NCBI GenBank assembly: GCA_019057975.1
Contig: JAHLWJ010000130.1
Location: 1 to 11,872, forward strand
Source of the DNA: Promethearchaeota archaeon
Lineage (GTDB): Archaea > Asgardarchaeota > Lokiarchaeia > Sigynarchaeales > SOKP01
DNA: 11,872 nucleotides
Reading direction: 5' to 3'
Shown here: positions 6,373-11,872 of the stretch, in pieces
How positions within the stretch are numbered: the first letter of the stretch is position 1
How the letters are laid out: every line of letters begins with the position of its first letter
Translations under genes and position numbers: made by a program
The notes under the pieces: generated by a model
Databases searched by the model: none
What the model was told of the DNA's origin: nothing
Seen by the model: the letters and a program-made list of their open reading frames with translations, nothing else

Positions 6373-8319
6373 TTAATAATATTCACTTAATAATTTATTT
6401 ATTTTACATTCATCTAAATCAAATAACTTGAAAAATAGATCATCTATAATAGTTTGGATAACATTTACATTATAGGTTTCTAATGCTCTGATAATATTTT
6501 GTTTTAATTGGTTATATTTTGAAGAATCGAAACAGTATAATTCAAATATTCTGCAAATCTCTGTTTTTAAATTTGTAATGTGGTTGTTATTAGTACCATT
6601 AATGAAATGTAGGGTAAATTTTTTTATAAGCTCCATGAAGATGCATTTTTCTTCAGTTCGAAAATTGTTTGAATCTGGTAGAGGTAAATTATATTCAAGT
6701 TTAGTTTTACTTCTTTTGATACTAATGTTTTTAGCTTTATATAGAAAAGATACTAGCTTAGAGTTTAAATAGGCAATCACAAATAAGTAATCAATTTCTT
6801 TATTTGCTAATGGCCAAAGAAAATATGTATCTGATGTAGCATAGTAAGGATCAGTTGAATAGCCGAAGATATTTTTGCTTGAAATATATTTAAAAAAGAT
6901 CTTTGGGCTATTATCATAGAATGGTTCGAGATCAACCAATTTTTCTTTTCCACCTTCCTCTAATCTTCGTATAAAGGAACCTCTTCTTGGATAAAATAAA
7001 TCTTCTGGATTTTCTTTAGCATTAATTAAGATCTCTCGCAACTTCATCTCGTATTGTCTTAGGTATTTTGCGAGAGTGGGGTATTTCTGCTCAAGCGATT
7101 TATTTCGCTTACTAGGGGATTGATTTTTAAATTCATTTTTATTGAAATAGAGAATGTAACCTTCGTTATCTTCACAATTATACCCATACAGTGTAATTGA
7201 TTTGCTTTTGTACACTTTCTTAAGTCGTGATTGTTCGGTTTCACTGAGTTTCGTAAAATTTCCGTTAACTTTTAGAAAAAACTCGTTTTTCTCAATTTTT
7301 AATTCTTTTCCTATTTTTAAGATAAAAATATTGTCATTTATTAGAATAAGACCATTACGTATGATGAAAAAATCTTTTATTCTGGTAATTTTTTCATTAT
7401 ACTTACAGTAGTTTTCAATTTTATCTACAACAATTTTTACTTCTTTTAGATATATTATATTCCAATTTTCATCTTGGTTTAAATCATTATTAGTTAATGC
7501 GGAATTATACTTTCTGATAGACTGTGAAGTATTATGTTGTATTAGATCTTCAAAAATTCTTTTATTAACTAACTCACCTGACTTGTTAGATTTATTGGCT
7601 CCAACAACTTGGATTATTTGAATATCTTTATTTTTTTTCTTTAGTTTTTCTTCTTCAGTTTTTTTCTGTAAAACAAAAATACAATTATGTTGTCCCTTTG
7701 CTCCTTCGAACACATTTAAACATGATAGATCTATATATTGAAGTAAGTAACATTCATTCAGTATATGGGGTTTCAAGAGTTTTATCCCCGTTTTTTGAGA
7801 TTTTGTAATCCAATAATTTGTCGTAATATAAGAGATAATACCCCCAGGAATCAGTTTTTCTATACCCAAATGAATGAAATAATAAAATAAATCCATATTT
7901 CCTACGAAGTATTTAGCACAAGTCGGATACTTTATTATATAATCTTGAAAAATATCAGCGTTATAGTTTTGACCTAAGTAAGGGGGATTTCCAATTATTA
8001 GATCAAATTTATCATGTTTTTCTGACCCAAAAAAATTATCAAATCTAAAGTTTACTGTTGGAAAGGAATCCAAAAGAAATTCTTTTAGGGATAAATCCAT
8101 TTCGTAAGCAAAAATATTTGAAAACTTATTTTGTAGAAGATATTTTAGAAAAATACCTTCTCCAACAGCGGGCTCTAAAGTTTTTAAATCTTGGGTGTTT
8201 TTCTTATTATCCTTAATAATTTTAATAACATTTTTTACCATAAATTCAGCGACATAATCGGGGGTAAAAATTTGACTTATAATGTTATTTCCATGGATCC
8301 TATTATTTTTTGCAACCAT
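6373..8319 (-). CDS. Solitary N6-adenine DNA methyltransferase (Eco57I/TaqI class) with TaqI-like recognition domain
   Basis: 648 residues. Motif I, the S-adenosylmethionine site, is LEPAVGEGIFL (48-58). Motif IV NPPY (111-114) is the catalytic signature of N6-adenine methylases. The TPDYVAEFMV segment near residue 20 is typical of the TaqI/Eco57I group. The C-terminal half, about 395-555, resembles the TaqI-type target-recognition domain (SSKNIFGYSTDPYYATSDTYFLWPL, then the AYLNSKL segment; key residues only). It should methylate adenine within a specific DNA site that cannot be predicted here. No PD-(D/E)XK nuclease is fused, and neither flanking gene is an endonuclease, so it is an orphan methylase or its partner is elsewhere. 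Composition looks even more A/T- and Lys/Asn/Ile-rich than its neighbours, and it sits between housekeeping-type genes, consistent with transfer. Start ATG 8319 has a TATA box at -29. Confidence 0.88.
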   Translation of the reverse strand: MVAKNNRIHGNNIISQIFTPDYVAEFMVKNVIKIIKDNKKNTQDLKTLEPAVGEGIFLKYLLQNKFSNIFAYEMDLSLKEFLLDSFPTVNFRFDNFFGSEKHDKFDLIIGNPPYLGQNYNADIFQDYIIKYPTCAKYFVGNMDLFYYFIHLGIEKLIPGGIISYITTNYWITKSQKTGIKLLKPHILNECYLLQYIDLSCLNVFEGAKGQHNCIFVLQKKTEEEKLKKKNKDIQIIQVVGANKSNKSGELVNKRIFEDLIQHNTSQSIRKYNSALTNNDLNQDENWNIIYLKEVKIVVDKIENYCKYNEKITRIKDFFIIRNGLILINDNIFILKIGKELKIEKNEFFLKVNGNFTKLSETEQSRLKKVYKSKSITLYGYNCEDNEGYILYFNKNEFKNQSPSKRNKSLEQKYPTLAKYLRQYEMKLREILINAKENPEDLFYPRRGSFIRRLEEGGKEKLVDLEPFYDNSPKIFFKYISSKNIFGYSTDPYYATSDTYFLWPLANKEIDYLFVIAYLNSKLVSFLYKAKNISIKRSKTKLEYNLPLPDSNNFRTEEKCIFMELIKKFTLHFINGTNNNHITNLKTEICRIFELYCFDSSKYNQLKQNIIRALETYNVNVIQTIIDDLFFKLFDLDECKINKLLSEYY

Positions 8320-8344
8320 CTGATCATAATATTGATTTAAGACT

Positions 8345-8352
8345 CTATAAAA
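8345..8352 (-). promoter_or_regulatory. TATA box of the methyltransferase gene
   Basis: TTTTATAG on the minus strand is centred about 29 nt before ATG 8319. This predicts a leaderless or near-leaderless transcript, in keeping with the lack of a strong Shine-Dalgarno site. Confidence 0.45.
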
Positions 8353-8504
8353 TTGATGGTTACCAAATATTAAATAGAAAGAGTTAGATCAGATTGCTTT
8401 AGGGATATCATTAAACATTATTGAATATTGAGATTTGATAAAACTATAAAAAGAAGGTAATGAAATATATAGAAAATATAATAAAGCTTCCATATTTGCA
8501 TGTT

Positions 8505-10028
8505 TTAGCTATGATGATGTTCATGGTGTTCCATTTTAATATTAATTGGTTTCAAATTACCAATTGCCCACCCAGTAACTTCATTCAGAGAAGGATGAAT
8601 AACCATTGAATTATATATTGGCATAAAGGAGCCTGCTTCTGGACAAGCTCTTTCTAATTTAGGAATGTTGCCTTCACCGTGAGATTCTGGTAATGAACAC
8701 GTAAATCCAGAATTCATTAAATATACAAAAGGTTGAACTAAAATAGCGGCATGTGGGCCTACAACATGAGCTCCCAATATTTTATATGACTTATCAACGA
8801 TTAATTTAAAAAATCCGTTATCCTCATCATCGTTCTCAAAACCCATTGCAAAACCCTTTGCAACAGTGGAATAATTTTTCATCGCAACATAAATCTCGTG
8901 TCCTTTTTCAATTGCTTCTGCTTGAGTCATTCCAACATGTCCTACTTGAGGATATGTGAAGATTGCCCATGGCACTGCAGAATAGTCTACTGATCTTTTT
9001 TGCTCCTCAGGCCCAAATATATTATTAACACAGATTTCTGCTTCATAATTTGCTTTATGCCGAAATTGATAAAGTCCATTGGCATCTCCTATACACCAAA
9101 TGTTCTTTTTGTTTGTTTCTAAGTATTGATTAGCTTTTATCCATCCTTTTTCATCGACTTCAACACCACTTTTTTCGACTTTCAGTAAGTCTGCATTCGA
9201 ACGGCGTCCTGTAGCAATTAAAATCTCTTCTGCCGAGACTTCAATTTCTTTACCATTATCCATATTTTGAGCAATGATTGCTTTCATTTTCTTCTTTCCT
9301 CTTGCTTTAATCGCCTTATGATTTAAATATACTGTCATATATTTCTTAAAATTTTGTTCTAAAAATCGGCTTATTTCTGGTTCTTCGGTAGTTATTAAAC
9401 GAGGAAGCATCTCTAGTATAGTTACCTCTGTACCCATTGCTGAGAAAATATGAGCAAATTCGGCGGCTATTACTCCACCTCCAATTATTATTAAGCTTTT
9501 CCAAGGTTGTTTTGGATATTTATCGCCAAAAAAACTTCTATTAGTTATATAACCGACTTCTTCTAAACCTTCAATTGGAGGTATAAAAGAACGAGCTCCT
9601 GATGCAATAACAAATTTTTCCCCTTTAAATCTTCCAATTGTTTCCTTTCCATCAATAGATTTAACTTCCATCTCATATTCTCCAACAAATTCACCAATAC
9701 CTCTGTATAAAGTAAGATTTGGTACATGGGATAACCCTTCCTCAATTTCTTTGCTTTCATCAATTTGCGACCACATTCTTTTTGAAATTAATTCCCAATC
9801 AATCTTTTCAATATTAATTTGGATCCCAACTCTATTTGCATGTTGAGCTTCTCGAATTAAATCGGCAGGATGAACTAACACTTTTGAAGGAATACAGCCT
9901 CGGGTTAAACAAGTGGCACCTAATTTTGTATCTTCAATAAGTGCACACTTCATTCTTGCTTGAAGTCCTACATTCAAAACATTTAATCCCGCACCACTTC
10001 CTATAACTACTAAGTCATAAGTTTCCAT
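8505..10028 (-). CDS. FAD-dependent pyridine nucleotide-disulfide oxidoreductase (dihydrolipoamide dehydrogenase / mycothione reductase-like)
   Basis: 507 residues. The FAD-binding motif is VIGSGAG (8-14). The redox-active disulfide is C40-LTRG-C45 in GATCLTRGCIPSK, where lipoamide dehydrogenases usually have CLNVGC. The nucleotide-binding motif is IIGGGVIAAE (181-190); E206 ending the next strand favours NADH over NADPH. ATGRR is at 272-276 and the second FAD contact IGD at 313-315. The C-terminal catalytic pair is H478 and E483 (HPSLNE). It transfers electrons between NAD(H) and a disulfide substrate that I cannot identify. There are no 2-oxoacid dehydrogenase or glycine-cleavage genes nearby. 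Oddities: residues about 440-470 form a loop longer than usual containing C444 and C462, and the tail ends with a His-rich MEHHEHHHS that could bind metal. The gene has its own TATA box at about -27 and no Shine-Dalgarno site. Confidence 0.9.
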   Translation of the reverse strand: METYDLVVIGSGAGLNVLNVGLQARMKCALIEDTKLGATCLTRGCIPSKVLVHPADLIREAQHANRVGIQINIEKIDWELISKRMWSQIDESKEIEEGLSHVPNLTLYRGIGEFVGEYEMEVKSIDGKETIGRFKGEKFVIASGARSFIPPIEGLEEVGYITNRSFFGDKYPKQPWKSLIIIGGGVIAAEFAHIFSAMGTEVTILEMLPRLITTEEPEISRFLEQNFKKYMTVYLNHKAIKARGKKKMKAIIAQNMDNGKEIEVSAEEILIATGRRSNADLLKVEKSGVEVDEKGWIKANQYLETNKKNIWCIGDANGLYQFRHKANYEAEICVNNIFGPEEQKRSVDYSAVPWAIFTYPQVGHVGMTQAEAIEKGHEIYVAMKNYSTVAKGFAMGFENDDEDNGFFKLIVDKSYKILGAHVVGPHAAILVQPFVYLMNSGFTCSLPESHGEGNIPKLERACPEAGSFMPIYNSMVIHPSLNEVTGWAIGNLKPINIKMEHHEHHHS

Positions 10029-10050
10029 AATTTCATTTTTGTCTATATCA

Positions 10051-10059
10051 CTTTTAAAG
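10051..10059 (-). promoter_or_regulatory. TATA box of the oxidoreductase gene
   Basis: CTTTAAAAG on the minus strand is centred about 27 nt before ATG 10028. With no ribosome-binding site in between, a leaderless transcript is likely. Confidence 0.45.
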
Positions 10060-10110
10060 TTTATATTAATAATTTAAATGAAAATAGAAGGTGTGGTTGA
10101 GATATAAATT

Positions 10111-10125
10111 AAAAAATCAAAAAAA
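10111..10125 (-). terminator. Oligo-T terminator of the histidine kinase gene
   Basis: On the coding strand a T7 run (10125-10119) and a T6 run (10116-10111) lie 13 nt or more after the stop codon. This fits archaeal oligo-T termination and suggests the oxidoreductase gene is transcribed separately. Confidence 0.5.
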
Positions 10126-10138
10126 GTAAGTAAAACTT

Positions 10139-11872
10139 TTACTGAGCTTCTTGGAGTAATATTATAAAATTACTTCCTTGTTTATAATCACCTTTAACTC
10201 TATCTTCAACCATAATATCACCATTGTAGCTGTCGATTATTTTTCTAACTAGAGATAAGCCAAGGCCCATTCCTTTGCTTTTTAGACCCTTACGCTTTCC
10301 TTTCTCAAATATGCTTTTCTTACGATAGTCTGAGATACCTATTGCATTATCTTCAAATTCTATTTTAATATATCCCATATTCTGTGAATTATCTTTACTT
10401 ATATCCACAGTGATCTTTATTTTAGATTTATTGTTATGTCTGACGGCATTTATCAATATATTTTCAAATACATCTAATAAGAGATTATTTGCACTTACGT
10501 AGAACTTTTTTCCTGAACTATTAATATGAATATCAATATCTCTTGCTTGAAAACTATTTTTAAGGTATTTAATTGCTTTTTCTAACAATCGGAAAGCTTC
10601 AATTTTTTCTAAATTTACTTCAGACTCATCAATCTTGGTTATTTTTCTGACATTGTTAATTAACTTTTTTCCTCTCTCAATTTGTTCAGTTATAATTTCA
10701 TACAGTTCTTTTAGCGTATGTAGTTTTTCAGGGTTGTTCAGATAAAGAGAACTAAGTTCAGCTGAAGATTGAATATTTTGGAGCATATTGTTTATATCAT
10801 GAGCAAAAATATCCCTATAAAGACTAGCTTGATAATAGGATTTTCGATATTTTTCTTCTGATTCTTTAAGTAATTTTTCAGATTCAAATTTCTGAATAAT
10901 TATCCCCATCTGCTTACCGATTGACATCAATAAATCTAATTCATTTTGAGAAAGAACTTGATAAGCAGGAGAACCTACATTCAAACTTCCTACATATTCG
11001 TCCTTTGAGCGAAGTGGAACGATTGCAGTGGAATAAATACCTAATTCTTTTGACCCTTCCAAGAATTGCGAGAAGTCTTCGATATAAAATGGTTTATTCT
11101 TGTCAAACACTGTGCTAAAAAGACCTTCTGATATGTCTACATCTTCTACTGCAGATATAAAGTCAGGATGCACATTCTTATGAATAACTAGTTTATTATG
11201 ATGAGTCTCAGTATCATATAGATAAATTCCTCCTCTATCGAAACTTACAATATCCAGCACTTGATCATAAGATTTTTCTAAAAATTCTTGAAGACTTGTG
11301 GATTCATTACCCAGTGTGATAATCTTATTTAAAACTGATAATGCTTCACTTCGTTCTTTTACTTTTTGTTCCGCTATTTTTTTTTCTGTAATATCCAGAG
11401 TAGACTCAACAACCCCAATGATATTATTATCTTTATCCTTTACAGGGTATCCTGCCACAAGCCATACGCTCCCATCTGGAGTTGTCATTTCACTTATTTC
11501 TGGTTTTTGAGATTTCAATGATTTTACTACAGAACATTTGTCACATGGTTCTTCTCGATTGTTCCAGATTTGATAACATTTACGTCCAATTAATTCTTGT
11601 GGAGAAGTATTTACAGAATCAGCAGCAGCTTTATTAGCCCAAATAATAGTGTTATCTGTGGTTTGATATACTAAATGCTCTGTTAGACTTTCTAAGATTA
11701 CCGATTTTTCATTTTCAGACTTCTGTAATTCATCTTCTATCTTCTTACGATCTAAAATGTCTTGAGCTTCAATAAGTTCTGACTGGTTATCGAAAATTGC
11801 AACCACTTTTCCAGAGGGTAATTTATAAATGTACGTTTCTGTCCAACCATCAACTCTATCATCCTGATAAAA
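10139..11872 (-). CDS. PAS-PAS-GAF sensor histidine kinase, N-terminus beyond right edge
   Basis: 577 residues are visible, counted from the right edge. The frame is open through the edge, and an internal GTG at 11806 is not the start because PAS-like sequence (WTETYIYKLPSGKVVAIFD) runs across it. Layout: end of a PAS domain at 1-30; a second PAS at about 50-165 with C99 and a C110-x-x-C113 pair; GAF at about 172-330; a short coiled linker; a HisKA-like segment with the phosphorylatable H358 (FAHDINNMLQNI); then a GHKL ATPase with N-box ENILINAVRHN and G2-box GMGLGLSLV. The G1 box reads EDNAIGIS, lacking the usual DxGxG. No membrane segment is visible, so the seen part is cytoplasmic. It senses a small ligand, redox or light-type cue (unknown) and phosphorylates a response regulator. 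No receiver gene is adjacent. Confidence 0.92.
   Translation of the reverse strand, partial: FYQDDRVDGWTETYIYKLPSGKVVAIFDNQSELIEAQDILDRKKIEDELQKSENEKSVILESLTEHLVYQTTDNTIIWANKAAADSVNTSPQELIGRKCYQIWNNREEPCDKCSVVKSLKSQKPEISEMTTPDGSVWLVAGYPVKDKDNNIIGVVESTLDITEKKIAEQKVKERSEALSVLNKIITLGNESTSLQEFLEKSYDQVLDIVSFDRGGIYLYDTETHHNKLVIHKNVHPDFISAVEDVDISEGLFSTVFDKNKPFYIEDFSQFLEGSKELGIYSTAIVPLRSKDEYVGSLNVGSPAYQVLSQNELDLLMSIGKQMGIIIQKFESEKLLKESEEKYRKSYYQASLYRDIFAHDINNMLQNIQSSAELSSLYLNNPEKLHTLKELYEIITEQIERGKKLINNVRKITKIDESEVNLEKIEAFRLLEKAIKYLKNSFQARDIDIHINSSGKKFYVSANNLLLDVFENILINAVRHNNKSKIKITVDISKDNSQNMGYIKIEFEDNAIGISDYRKKSIFEKGKRKGLKSKGMGLGLSLVRKIIDSYNGDIMVEDRVKGDYKQGSNFIILLQEAQ

Noticed and set aside
10919..10932. 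Second copy of the ATTGAC/GTCAAT-type palindrome
   Set aside because: ATTGACATCAAT lies inside the histidine kinase coding sequence, lacks the 5-nt spacer and is not a perfect match.
11298..11510. 70-residue plus-strand ORF within the kinase
   Set aside because: It is antisense to the PAS domain, whose coding frame is continuous and well supported.

Overview
The window is AT-rich (by eye about two thirds A+T) and looks archaeal. The evidence is a two-ring Cdc48/VAT-type AAA+ ATPase in a cluster with an Hsp20 and an ArsR-fold regulator, a methanogen/Asgard-style polyferredoxin, TATA-like boxes about 26-29 nt upstream of starts with almost no leader, GAGGT Shine-Dalgarno sites, and oligo-T runs after stops. 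The many signal-transduction genes and very low GC would fit an Asgard (Lokiarchaeia-like) or other mesophilic anaerobic archaeon, but no sequence here settles the lineage. There is no rRNA, tRNA, insertion sequence or CRISPR array that I can support.

Layout, left to right. (1) 1-818 (-): polyferredoxin, cut by the left edge, with no convincing in-frame ATG. (2) 913-1490: nearly 600 bases without a gene, holding a long imperfect hairpin (1118-1183), a second perfect inverted repeat (1309-1343) and TATA-like elements. (3) 1491-1871 (+): stand-alone response-regulator receiver that appears to start at an ATA codon. (4) 6233 down to 1954 (-): four genes in one direction with short gaps: Hsp20, Cdc48, a winged-helix regulator resembling the heat-shock regulator HSR1 of Archaeoglobus, and a small HExxH protein likely to be a zinc metalloprotease. 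(5) 8319 down to 6373 (-): solitary N6-adenine DNA methyltransferase with its own promoter. (6) 10028 down to 8505 (-): dihydrolipoamide-dehydrogenase/mycothione-reductase-like flavoprotein disulfide oxidoreductase. (7) right edge down to 10139 (-): PAS-PAS-GAF sensor histidine kinase, cut by the right edge.

The most interesting block is 1954-6319. It reads as a protein-quality-control operon: a holdase (Hsp20), an unfoldase (Cdc48, whose C-terminus Leu-Tyr-Arg fits the HbYX proteasome-docking pattern), a probable autorepressor, and a predicted metalloprotease of unknown substrate. A perfect GTCAAT-N5-ATTGAC palindrome lies between the likely promoter and the Hsp20 start and is a candidate operator. 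A T9 run directly after hsp20 could lower expression of the downstream genes relative to hsp20.

Three genes have GAGGT exactly 7 nt ahead of the likely start codon. In the regulator gene that codon is ATG; in the HExxH gene and the receiver gene it is ATA. This suggests non-canonical AUA initiation, or sequence errors at both sites. All functional statements rest on motif reading by eye; no database search was run.
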